In this document: positions 14,074-20,710 of the stretch, piece by piece
Numbering within the stretch: position 1 is the stretch's first letter
Layout of the letters: each line of letters begins with the position of its first letter
Source: Clostridia bacterium
GTDB taxonomy: Bacteria; Bacillota; Clostridia; Christensenellales; Borkfalkiaceae
DNA length: 26,188 bases
NCBI GenBank assembly: GCA_021205485.1
Contig: JAJPXK010000044.1
Span: forward strand, 1 to 26,188
Direction: 5' to 3'
Translations under genes and position numbers: made by a program
Notes under the pieces: generated by a model
The model's input: the letters and a program-made list of their open reading frames with translations, nothing else
The model's database searches: none
What the model was told of the DNA's origin: nothing

Positions 14074-15268
14074 TTGCGATATCCTTAAAGTCTAACGCTG
14101 CGGAGTTATACTCGGCTCTGACGTCCGATTGCGGCGCCAGCGTAGGCTTGCCCTTAGGCTTGTTGACGTACTCCGAAAGCAGAGCGCCAAATTCCTTTTT
14201 GCCTAAAAGCTTTTCAATCTCTGTAAGCGTCTTAGGCTTTCTGTCGTAAAGCAAGCTTTCATCGTATCCGTTATCCGTAAGTTTTTTAAATGCGGCGTCG
14301 CCGTCGGTAAACGCCCTGTTGCTGCGGCCTTCGACAAGCTTCCAGCCTTCCACTTTCCGTCCGTCGAGCAGTTCCTTCTGAGCGTAGTCCTGCAAGTCTG
14401 AGTACCACTGCACGAGGCCCTTCGCGCGGATAAGCAAATCGCCTACCTCTGCGTTTGACAGCATTTCATTTTCGGAAATTTGCTCTGCCATAAATGACGC
14501 GCTACCCTCAGGTACACAATCTTTGAAGTCCTCAAACGCCGTAAAGCAGTTAGCTCTGGCTCTGCATTGAGCTTTTCCTTTGCAAAATCTGCAGTGCTCG
14601 CCCGGATGAAATTCGCCGCAGCCGCTCGCCGCCGCTTCAGCCCGGGGTTTAACATATTTTTCGCCCCATTCAAGCAGTTCTTTTACAGTTATTTCTTCCT
14701 CGCTCGCGTCCTGCGATAAACGAGGCTGACAAATAGCCATTCCTACCGTTTTTATTTCGCCATAAACCGCTCCGTAAAGCTTTAAGGCGCCTAAGGCGTA
14801 AAGCCTCATTTGAGGGTTATTTTGCGCCGATACGGCCACGCCCTTGCCGTGTTTATAATCCACAATCTGCAAATGGCTGTCGCCTATCATTACGCAGTCG
14901 CAGGTACCGAAGCCGTCAGGCACTACATCTGAAAAGTTTACCCTTACCTCAAACGTAACGTATGGCTGCGTCGCATAGCTCAGCGACTTTTCGGCGATAT
15001 ACTGCACATACGTGTCCGCCGTAGTCAGCATTTCGTCGCTGTAGTAGTCCTTCGCCTGAAGCTTTTTCAGTTCGCAGTTAAACTTACGTGTAGGCAGGTC
15101 GGAAAATTTGCGTCTTGCAAACAACTCACAAATGCTGTGAGCAAGCGTTCCTTCTTCTGCATACTCGCTTGTCCCCGCGGGGAACTGAGCTTCAAACTTA
15201 GGGGCAGCCGTGCACTCAAGCCAGCGGTGAGCCGATGAAGCGCTTAAAAATGCGTGTTGCGTAGGCAT
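14066..15268 (-). CDS. DUF2800 PD-(D/E)XK nuclease, Cas4/RecB-like
   Basis: 400 aa, complete. It opens with HAFLSASSAHRWLECTAAP and EEGTLAHSICELF (His44), typical of DUF2800. Nuclease motifs: DGFGTCDCVMIGD (Asp118, Asp124) and LQIVDYKHGKG (Asp137, Lys139), followed by a conserved Gln at NNPQMRLYALG. Four Cys are spaced as in the 4Fe-4S site of Cas4 and AddB: Cys20 near the N-terminus and Cys226, Cys229, Cys235 (HCRFCKGKAQC). It is predicted to be an iron-sulfur DNA exonuclease acting in phage replication or recombination. Good GGAGGGCGG site before the ATG. Downstream gene overlaps by 8 bases. Confidence 0.9.
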   Translation of the reverse strand: MPTQHAFLSASSAHRWLECTAAPKFEAQFPAGTSEYAEEGTLAHSICELFARRKFSDLPTRKFNCELKKLQAKDYYSDEMLTTADTYVQYIAEKSLSYATQPYVTFEVRVNFSDVVPDGFGTCDCVMIGDSHLQIVDYKHGKGVAVSAQNNPQMRLYALGALKLYGAVYGEIKTVGMAICQPRLSQDASEEEITVKELLEWGEKYVKPRAEAAASGCGEFHPGEHCRFCKGKAQCRARANCFTAFEDFKDCVPEGSASFMAEQISENEMLSNAEVGDLLIRAKGLVQWYSDLQDYAQKELLDGRKVEGWKLVEGRSNRAFTDGDAAFKKLTDNGYDESLLYDRKPKTLTEIEKLLGKKEFGALLSEYVNKPKGKPTLAPQSDVRAEYNSAALDFKDIANG

Positions 15269-15282
15269 TTTTCCGCCCTCCT

Positions 15283-15708
15283 TTAAAGCTGAGCGCCTAA
15301 CTCGATGAGCCCTAAAGCCAAGTCGCCGTATTTTTCTTTAGGCACCTGCGTCAACGCCTGCACGCCGAAGCGCTTTAAAAGCTCCACCAGTTGGCCCATT
15401 TTTCCCTTAGTTAACAAATCTGCCCCTGCCTTTGACAATTCCGTTATCGTATAAATTCGTGCGTTTACGGGCTGTTTTTCGGGCTCTGATGGCGTCGCAT
15501 TTGTTTCAGCCGCGGACTTCGCGGGTTCAGGCGTGGTCTGAAGTTCTGCGGGCTTTTCCGCCTCGCTCGCCCCTGCGTCTTTTAACGCCGCGGCTTGTAC
15601 AGGTTCAGACCTTGCCTGCGACTGAACACTTACGCTTAACGCTTCCGCCAGGGATTTAATGGCGTCTGCCAAATCGGGGGCGGAAATAGTTATCTTAATT
15701 TCACACAT
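15283..15708 (-). CDS. conserved phage early protein, 141 aa, with disordered linker
   Basis: N-terminal domain MCEIKITISAPDLADAIKSL (residues 1-27), then a long low-complexity Ala/Pro/Glu/Ser linker (about 30-82), then a helical C-terminal domain (ARIYTITELSKAGADLLTKG, LLKRFGVQALTQVPKEKYGD). Proteins with the same two ends and a variable linker precede DUF2800 genes in many phages of Clostridia; I know of no function. Strong AGGAGG 9 bases before the ATG. The 113-base upstream gap holds a hairpin. Confidence 0.75.
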   Translation of the reverse strand: MCEIKITISAPDLADAIKSLAEALSVSVQSQARSEPVQAAALKDAGASEAEKPAELQTTPEPAKSAAETNATPSEPEKQPVNARIYTITELSKAGADLLTKGKMGQLVELLKRFGVQALTQVPKEKYGDLALGLIELGAQL

Positions 15709-15754
15709 TTTTCTTTTCCTCCTGTGCGATATTTTTTTGTCTGCTGTGAGGTGT

Positions 15755-15810
15755 AGCTGTTACCCGCAAAAGCGCAGATATATTTTTTTGCGGGAAAACT
15801 CGTAACAGCT
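15755..15810. promoter_or_regulatory. intergenic inverted repeat (hairpin) in the early operon
   Basis: Outer arms AGCTGTTAC (15755-15763) and GTAACAGCT (15802-15810) are perfect complements. Inner arms CCCGCAAAA (15763-15771) and TTTTGCGGG (15786-15794) are also complementary. A 7-base bulge lies on one side. This gives up to 17 base pairs around a 14-base loop, in the gap between the 55-aa gene and the 141-aa gene. A GCTACAC site overlaps its edge. It could slow transcription, protect or process the mRNA, or be a binding site. The T-rich run within it does not follow the stem as in a standard terminator. Confidence 0.6.
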
Positions 15811-15821
15811 TTTGAGGCTGG

Positions 15822-15989
15822 CTATGTTTTATCGGCGTACTTGTAGGTTTTAATCCACTCTTCATAGTCTTTTAAATTCTCGTGATTTTTGTAAAACTCT
15901 CTTACCTGTTTTGCAAAATGCAGGCAAAGCATTTTAAATTCCATCGCCGGCAACCCGTTATCTAATTTTTCCTTTTCGCCGTTTTCCAT
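15822..15989 (-). CDS. small hypothetical phage protein, 55 aa
   Basis: Frame found by direct translation, starting MENGEKEKLDNGLPAMEFKM and ending DYEEWIKTYKYADKT. Helical and charged. It lies between the Cro-like gene and the replication block, same strand, with 17 bases from the Cro-like stop. In lambdoid-like layouts this is the place of a small early regulator, but no such function can be read from the sequence. Confidence 0.6.
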   Translation of the reverse strand: MENGEKEKLDNGLPAMEFKMLCLHFAKQVREFYKNHENLKDYEEWIKTYKYADKT

Positions 15990-16006
15990 AGCCCTTAATC
16001 CTTAGC

Positions 16007-16195
16007 TTAACGCGTTAATTCTTCTACCGTCGTTTCGTAGAGTTTTGCAAGTGCAAGAGTTGTTACCAGGGTAGGAACTTTTAACCCTAATTCGTAATAG
16101 CCATATAAAGCTCGGGTTACGCCTATCTGCTCGGCCACTTTTTCTTGCGACCATCCTCTTTTTTCCCTCTCGCTCTTTAAATTTTCCGCTAACAT
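16007..16195 (-). CDS. XRE-family HTH regulator, Cro-like
   Basis: 62 aa. Whole protein is an HTH_3 domain: LKSEREKRGWSQEKVAEQIG, then VTRALYGYYELGLKVPTL, LALAKLYETTVEEL. First gene of the leftward early operon, with GAGGTGATCG just before the ATG and a leader of about 180 bases from the early promoter at 16384-16412. By position and size it is the Cro counterpart of the divergent repressor at 16484. A longer overlapping frame in another phase (from 16283) is a shadow and lacks HTH features. Confidence 0.88.
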   Translation of the reverse strand: MLAENLKSEREKRGWSQEKVAEQIGVTRALYGYYELGLKVPTLVTTLALAKLYETTVEELTR

Positions 16196-16241
16196 CGATC
16201 ACCTCATTTAGAAATTTCCCTAAAAATTTAAAGCGGCGATA

Positions 16242-16270
16242 TTGACAAACTTCGCAACCTATGTTACAAT
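16242..16270 (+). promoter_or_regulatory. rightward promoter facing the early promoter
   Basis: TTGACA at 16242-16247, 17-base spacer, TACAAT at 16265-16270. A transcript starting near 16277 would run rightward through the opposing early promoter and on to the repressor gene, with a leader of about 200 bases. No other gene begins in between. So it is a candidate lysogeny promoter comparable to Pc of P2-like phages. Confidence 0.7.
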
Positions 16271-16295
16271 TTAATTGCCACATTAAAATTTAACA
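16262..16295. promoter_or_regulatory. 34-bp imperfect palindrome over the rightward -10
   Basis: Left arm TGTTACAATTTAAT (16262-16275), 6-base centre TGCCAC, right arm ATTAAAATTTAACA (16282-16295); 12 of 14 positions are complementary. It covers the -10 element of the rightward promoter, so a protein bound here would block it. The Cro-like protein is the natural candidate, by inference. Confidence 0.55.
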
Positions 16296-16383
16296 AAGAT
16301 ATACTGTTCTCGATACCGCCGCTCCTTTAGGGGTTTATTTGGTTTGCCGACTTAATTTTACTTTCGCCTGCAACCTTAGTTAC

Positions 16384-16412
16384 AGTATAATTGAGATTTC
16401 TCTATTTGTCAA
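16384..16412 (-). promoter_or_regulatory. leftward early promoter of the prophage
   Basis: On the minus strand TTGACA (16412-16407), 17-base spacer, TATACT (16389-16384): a near-perfect sigma-A promoter. It drives the Cro-like gene and the whole early operon. A GAGATTTCTC dyad lies inside the spacer. Confidence 0.85.
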
Positions 16413-16433
16413 GCACTAAATTTGAGATTTTTC
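16391..16433. promoter_or_regulatory. repressor operators, two copies of TTGAGATTT(C/T)TC
   Basis: TTGAGATTTCTC at 16391-16402 and TTGAGATTTTTC at 16422-16433, 31 bp apart, i.e. about three helical turns and so on one DNA face. The core GAGA-TT-TCTC is a dyad, exact in the first copy. The first copy lies in the spacer of the early promoter, the second at its upstream edge. Likely bound by the repressor encoded at 16484. Confidence 0.6.
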
Positions 16434-16450
16434 AAAATATTTTTTATTTT
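16422..16450 (+). promoter_or_regulatory. possible second promoter for the repressor gene
   Basis: TTGAGA (16422-16427), 17-base spacer, TATTTT (16445-16450). Weaker than the others. Its -35 lies within the second operator copy, an arrangement that would allow autoregulation of the repressor. Confidence 0.35.
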
Positions 16451-16483
16451 AGTTACTTTTGCTGTGGTAAGGGGGACTTTATT

Positions 16484-16888
16484 ATGACAATAGTTGACAG
16501 AATTAAAAATTTAAGTGATATGCCTATAAACAAATTAGAAAAAGAATCCGGGCTAACTAACGGTACCATTTGCAAGTGGGCAGGAAAGAATAATCCTTCA
16601 GCAACAGCTTTATACGCCGTAGCAAAAAGGCTCGGCGTGTCTATGGAATACCTTTTAACGGGCGAAACACTGTTAGAAGAAAAAAATTTTGTAAATTCTC
16701 AAATTATAAATAACACAGCCGTAGGCAAAAGCAGCGCCTCTATAGGAACCGGAAGCATAAGCATAAATCACAATTTATCCGATCAGGAAACTGAATTGCT
16801 TAAGCTTTTTAACAGTCTTTCAGTACTTAATAAAGCGAAGCTTTTAATTTACGCGGAAAGCCTTAAAAATGGTGAAAGTAATGACTGA
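16484..16888 (+). CDS. XRE-family phage repressor (CI-like)
   Basis: 134 aa from ATG 16484, which has a GGGGG-type ribosome binding site; a longer frame from 16391 would cover the promoter region and is rejected. The N-terminal HTH (residues about 3-60) reads IVDRIKNLSDMPINKLEKES, SGLTNGTICKWAGKNNPSA, LYAVAKRLGVSMEYLLTGE. A Ser/Asn/Ile-rich linker follows. The C-terminal helix LSDQETELLKLFNSLSVLNK is common in small repressors of this class and should mediate dimerisation. No peptidase domain is present, so induction is not by RecA-type self-cleavage. It overlaps the next gene by 8 bases. Confidence 0.9.
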   Translation: MTIVDRIKNLSDMPINKLEKESGLTNGTICKWAGKNNPSATALYAVAKRLGVSMEYLLTGETLLEEKNFVNSQIINNTAVGKSSASIGTGSISINHNLSDQETELLKLFNSLSVLNKAKLLIYAESLKNGESND

Positions 16889-17630
16889 AGAAGAACAAAG
16901 ATTGCGGGCCTTTTTAGAATCTGAACAGGAATACGAAAAACGTAAACGCAACGCACCGCCACAAATGCTACACCCTGAATACATAAATCAAGATTCAAGC
17001 CAAAGCATACTTATTAACGGACAGTATGATTTAGCGCACTTTTCTGTGCATGAATACAAAGTTATACGGCAAGCTGCTATTAATTCGGGTTGTAAATACG
17101 ATTCTTGCACAGGCTCACTAAAACTTATGAATACTGCCTACCCGATTGTTTACAAACCGCGCTACGTACTTTTAGAAATGATCGTACAGCTTTACGGCAA
17201 TTCTGCGCAACAAAATGATATACTTGCTGTTGCTCTTGCTTACGCATACAAAGGCGCTGCATTCAGAGTGCCAGCAATAGAACGATTTGAATTATATCTT
17301 AAAAAAACAGGCAAAATGCCGTTAGAAACGGGCTTGCCTAATTTTATGATTTTATCTGAGCCGCTTTTTAGCAACAAAATCTCTGAGCTATACGAAAAAG
17401 AGCACATTTATGAAAAAGCTCTTTTCTATACTCAGAACGCCTACAAATTTATATGTAAGCACTTTAAAGGCGATTGGCCATTTTACACAAACCGCATTGC
17501 GGCACTGGAAGAACTAATCGAAAATCCAAAGAAAAAGCGTAAAGATAGACGGGACGAAAAATTTGAAAGGCAAATAACAGAAGCAACTACAAAAATTATA
17601 AACCTATTAAAGGTTGAAAACGTATTATGA
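16881..17630 (+). CDS. uncharacterised lysogeny-operon protein, 249 aa
   Basis: Start taken at ATG 16881, with GGTGAAAG upstream inside the repressor gene; an in-frame ATG at 16869 is the alternative. It overlaps the repressor stop by 8 bases and its own TGA overlaps the integrase ATG (ATGA at 17627-17630). N-terminal 45 residues are charged and helical (MTEEEQRLRAFLESEQEYE). The centre contains repeated aromatic/helical stretches (FSNKISELYEKEHIYEKALF) reminiscent of TPR repeats, and the C-terminus is basic (NPKKKRKDRRDEKF) and then helical. I recognise no family. Position between repressor and integrase suggests a role in lysogeny, e.g. immunity, defence or recombination control; this is inference only. 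Confidence 0.8.
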   Translation: MTEEEQRLRAFLESEQEYEKRKRNAPPQMLHPEYINQDSSQSILINGQYDLAHFSVHEYKVIRQAAINSGCKYDSCTGSLKLMNTAYPIVYKPRYVLLEMIVQLYGNSAQQNDILAVALAYAYKGAAFRVPAIERFELYLKKTGKMPLETGLPNFMILSEPLFSNKISELYEKEHIYEKALFYTQNAYKFICKHFKGDWPFYTNRIAALEELIENPKKKRKDRRDEKFERQITEATTKIINLLKVENVL

Positions 17631-19231
17631 AAGTAGATATCGATTATAAGATTCCAAAGGGCAAAAAAGCGGGAACCAGAGCCGTGGTTTACGCTCGATA
17701 CTCAAGTCATTCACAGACAGACCAGTCAATCGAAGGACAACTGTCCGAAGCTCACAAATACGCCGCCGCTCGCGGCTATAAAATCATACACGAGTACTGC
17801 GATTATGCAAAAACCGGCAGAAACGATAACCGCGAGCAGTTCCAAAAAATGCTGAAGGATACGGAAAAACGTCAGTTCGACGTGATAATCCTGTGGAAAG
17901 TTGACCGCTTCGGCCGCAATCGAGAAGAAATAGCCATTAACAAATATCGTTGCAAGAAGAACGGGGTACGAGTGGAATACGTGGCTGAACAGATCCCGAA
18001 CACCCCTGAGGGCGTAATTCTGGAAAGCGTATTAGAAGGCTTTGCCGAGTACTACTCCCTCCAGCTTAGCCAAAACGTACGCCGCGGACGCCTCGAAAGC
18101 GCGAAAAAATGTCAATCCGTGGGCGGAAACATTTTATTAGGCTATAAGATAGACGAAAATAAAAAATATGTCATTAACGAAGAAACGGCTCCTATCGTAA
18201 GGATGATTTACTCTTCTATCTTAGAGGGCAACTCTATTTCGCAAACGGTGCAAAAGCTAAATGAATCAGGTTACCGCCGTTCAAATGGCAAAGAATTTAC
18301 TTTTAATAGCTTGCAGCCTATACTTCATAACCGTCGCTATACAGGCATTTATATTTACGAAGATTTAGAGATTGAAGGAGGCATTCCTCAGCTTATCGAT
18401 GAAGAAACATTTTATAACGTACAGAAAATTTTAGAAAAAAATAAAAAAAATCACCGCTATAAGACAACCGATTACCTTTTAACAGGAAAAGCGTTCTGCG
18501 GCAAATGCGGCGCTAAACTGGTAGGCGATTGCGGTACGGCGAGAAATGGTACAGTCCACTACTATTATAGCTGTCCGAATAAAAAGAAAAAAGAAAAATC
18601 ATGCGACCTGCGTTCTGTCCGGCAAGACATACTAGAAGAGATCGTGCTGGAAAAGACATTTGAAATGCTGCGGGATGATGAACTGCTGGAACTCATCATT
18701 GACGGTACGTGGGAACTGTATCAGACACAGGATTCCGACAGTAGCGAATTAGATAATTTAAAATCACAGCTTAAACAGGTTAATGCCGCCATAGGTAATT
18801 TGATAAAAGCTGTAGAGCTGGGAATATTTAATGAAGAAACTAAACAGCGGATGGATGAATTAAAAGCACAGCAAGAAGACTTAACCCGATCCATAGCTGA
18901 ACAAGAGGCACTACAAACTATTAAATTAACACGTAATCACATATCCTACTTTTTATACAAATTAAGGGATTTGGATTATTCCGATAAAGAAAATTGTAAA
19001 AAACTGATAGACTGTCTCATCAATGCCGTCTACATTAACGATGACGATACTTGCTATATAATGTTTAATTATAAGCCTGATACAGCTACTGTTTGTTTAA
19101 AAAACACGCAAAAAGTTAAAGAAAACACTATAAAATCGGTTCGAACAGCCATTGACACGCTCCACCATGGCAAAATCGGTCGAACCATTTTTGTTAATAT
19201 TCTACAAAAATACGTTCGCGATATGCTTTAA
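17627..19231 (+). CDS. large serine recombinase, phage integrase
   Basis: 534 aa, complete. Resolvase domain at about 17-155: VVYARYSSHSQTDQSIEGQL with catalytic Ser26, then DYAKTGRNDNREQFQKML and VIILWKVDRFGRNR with the conserved Arg residues. Recombinase domain at about 165-270 (LLGYKIDENKKYV, NSLQPILHNRRYTGIYIY). Zinc-ribbon domain with CGKCGAKL and SCPNKKKKEKSC, then a coiled coil at about 370-430. All modules of a functional large serine integrase are present. It carries out site-specific integration, and with a directionality factor (not identified here) excision. It is the last phage gene before the host; a terminator follows directly. Confidence 0.95.
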   Translation: MKVDIDYKIPKGKKAGTRAVVYARYSSHSQTDQSIEGQLSEAHKYAAARGYKIIHEYCDYAKTGRNDNREQFQKMLKDTEKRQFDVIILWKVDRFGRNREEIAINKYRCKKNGVRVEYVAEQIPNTPEGVILESVLEGFAEYYSLQLSQNVRRGRLESAKKCQSVGGNILLGYKIDENKKYVINEETAPIVRMIYSSILEGNSISQTVQKLNESGYRRSNGKEFTFNSLQPILHNRRYTGIYIYEDLEIEGGIPQLIDEETFYNVQKILEKNKKNHRYKTTDYLLTGKAFCGKCGAKLVGDCGTARNGTVHYYYSCPNKKKKEKSCDLRSVRQDILEEIVLEKTFEMLRDDELLELIIDGTWELYQTQDSDSSELDNLKSQLKQVNAAIGNLIKAVELGIFNEETKQRMDELKAQQEDLTRSIAEQEALQTIKLTRNHISYFLYKLRDLDYSDKENCKKLIDCLINAVYINDDDTCYIMFNYKPDTATVCLKNTQKVKENTIKSVRTAIDTLHHGKIGRTIFVNILQKYVRDML

Positions 19232-19264
19232 AATCCCCCGCAAGTAATGCGGAGGATTTTTTTG
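19231..19264 (+). terminator. rho-independent terminator after the integrase
   Basis: Stem AAATCCCCCGCA / TGCGGAGGATTT with one mismatch and a 5-base loop (AGTAA), followed by a run of T ending at 19264. It begins at the integrase stop codon. Confidence 0.85.
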
Positions 19265-19297
19265 TTTGAATGTTTTACATTGTTTTGTTACATTATC
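19265..19297. other. probable prophage-host junction (attachment site region)
   Basis: 33 AT-rich bases separate the integrase terminator from the stop of host gatB. Large serine integrases lie next to attP, so the hybrid site should be here or just within the gatB end. It contains two similar stretches, TTTTACATT and TTGTTACATT. The core cannot be placed without the other prophage end, which is outside the window. Confidence 0.45.
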
Positions 19298-20710
19298 TTA
19301 CTTTATCAGTTCCTTGATTATAGCGTCGGCTTTGCGGATGTCGGCTTTGCCCTGCGTGGCCCGCTTGATATAGCCGTACAAGCCCGATATAGCCTTTTCT
19401 TTGCCGTTTTTGTAATCCTCTACCGCCTTAGGGTTGGCCTCTATCGCCTGGCGGCAAAGCTCCGTAAGCTCGTCGTCAGAAACGCCCGCTAAATCCTCTT
19501 CCTTAATATACTCTGTAAAAGGCTTGCCGCTTTCGAGCATTTTTGCAAGGGTCATCTGCGCGAGGGTGATATTTATTTTGCCGCCGTCGGCGAGTTTTAC
19601 AAGCCCCGCCATATCTTCGGGGGTAACCCTGATATTGAAAAGCTCCTTCTCTTCCTCGGTATTTAATGTGGAATAAACGGTGCCTAAAATAAGGTTCGCA
19701 GTATTTTTTACTCCAGCGCCGAGCCTTAAACACTCCTCAAAAAAGTCGCATACGGCCTTATATTTATATAAAAGCTTTGCGTTCGCCGCGTTAATGCCGA
19801 GCTCCGTTGTATAGCGTTTATACTTTTCAAGCGGCAGTTCGGGAAGGGACGCCGCAATCTCGTCCACCTTTTTTTGAGGGATTGCCACCTCTAAAAGGTC
19901 GGGTTCGGGAAAATAACGGTAGTCCTGAGCGTCTTCCTTTGTACGCATTACGTACGTTTCGCCCGAATTTTCGTCAAACCGCATGGTGGCCTGCTCCACT
20001 TCGCCGCCGTCGTCAAGAATTTCGGCCTGCCTGCGGGCCTCGTATTCCATGGCCTTTTCTATATGGCTTATGGAGTTCATATTTTTTATCTCTGTGCGGG
20101 TGCCTAACACCTGCGAACCCCTCTCTTTAAGGGAGATATTCACGTCGCAGCGCATAGAGCCCTCCTGCATTTTGCAGTCGGAGACGCCTATATACCGCAT
20201 GGTAAGCTGCAATTTTTCCACGTATTCCCTGGCCTCGTCGGTTGAGGATATATCTGGTTCGGAAACAATCTCTATAAGCGGAACGCCGCCGCGGTTGTAG
20301 TCTATATACGAAGTTCCCTTTTCGTGTACGAGTTTGCCCGCGTCCTCCTCGATATGGATGCGTAAAATGCGGATACGCTTGCCGCTTTCAAGCTCTACAT
20401 AGCCGTGTTCGCAGAGGGGTTTGTCGAACTGCGAAATCTGATATGCCTTTGGAAGATCGGGGTAGCAATAGTTCTTTCTGTCGAGGTGAGTTGTTGTGTT
20501 GATTGTACAGTGAAGCGCGAGGCCCGCGCGGATGGCGAACTCCACAACCTTTTTATTTAAGACGGGCAAAGTACCCGGTTGCCCCGTACATATAGGGCAA
20601 CAATGCGTGTTCGGAGCCCCGCCGAACGCCGTTGTGCAGCCGCAGAAAATTTTTGTGGCGGTAGCAAGTTCTACATGGGTTTCAAAACCCGAAACAAGTT
20701 CGTATTTCAC
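19298..20710 (-). CDS. gatB: Asp-tRNA(Asn)/Glu-tRNA(Gln) amidotransferase subunit B
   Basis: 470 aa, full length, starting with GTG in a GTGA overlap with gatA. Family signatures: GFETHVEL near the start, the zinc-site Cys pattern FCGCTTAFGGAPNTHCCPIC, RKNYCYPDLPKAYQISQFD, and MRCDVNISL. The C-terminal tail domain (Yqey-like) ends GYIKRATQGKADIRKAD. GatB binds the mischarged tRNA, phosphorylates the Asp or Glu side chain, and receives ammonia from GatA. It is the last gene of the aspS-gatCAB cluster. The C-terminus is of normal length, so the neighbouring prophage does not disrupt it. Confidence 0.97.
   Translation of the reverse strand: MKYELVSGFETHVELATATKIFCGCTTAFGGAPNTHCCPICTGQPGTLPVLNKKVVEFAIRAGLALHCTINTTTHLDRKNYCYPDLPKAYQISQFDKPLCEHGYVELESGKRIRILRIHIEEDAGKLVHEKGTSYIDYNRGGVPLIEIVSEPDISSTDEAREYVEKLQLTMRYIGVSDCKMQEGSMRCDVNISLKERGSQVLGTRTEIKNMNSISHIEKAMEYEARRQAEILDDGGEVEQATMRFDENSGETYVMRTKEDAQDYRYFPEPDLLEVAIPQKKVDEIAASLPELPLEKYKRYTTELGINAANAKLLYKYKAVCDFFEECLRLGAGVKNTANLILGTVYSTLNTEEEKELFNIRVTPEDMAGLVKLADGGKINITLAQMTLAKMLESGKPFTEYIKEEDLAGVSDDELTELCRQAIEANPKAVEDYKNGKEKAISGLYGYIKRATQGKADIRKADAIIKELIK

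Larger units (their letters stand above)
990..15757 (-). repeat. dispersed GCTACAC motif, 13 copies on the early-transcript strand
   Basis: Exact copies (plus-strand GTGTAGC) at 990-996, 2712-2718, 3308-3314, 4194-4200, 5364-5370, 6126-6132, 6531-6537, 8240-8246, 10817-10823, 12036-12042, 12517-12523, 13887-13893 and 15751-15757. About one is expected by chance on one strand of this length. The only opposite copy seen in the early region is 4246-4252. The copies use all three reading frames as well as gaps between genes. Eight read AGCTACAC. None was seen in the host genes on either strand. Confidence 0.75.
16230..16324. promoter_or_regulatory. nested inverted repeats in the early-transcript leader
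   Basis: Arms AGCGGCGATATTGA (16231-16244) and TCGATACCGCCGCT (16310-16323) can pair in the leftward RNA with one mismatch and one G-U pair. Inside them lies a second palindrome (16262-16295). In RNA this would form one long structured leader ahead of the Cro-like gene; in DNA the inner palindrome overlaps the rightward promoter. Confidence 0.55.

Noticed and set aside
16002..16283. 93-codon minus-strand frame overlapping the Cro-like gene
   Set aside because: It overlaps a complete HTH domain in another phase and starts within the regulatory region, with no ribosome binding site or family features.
19807..20130. Long plus-strand frames inside gatB, gatA and aspS
   Set aside because: They are antisense to clear, full-length conserved genes, and their sequences (Arg/Pro/Ser rich) look like shadow translation of a GC-richer strand.
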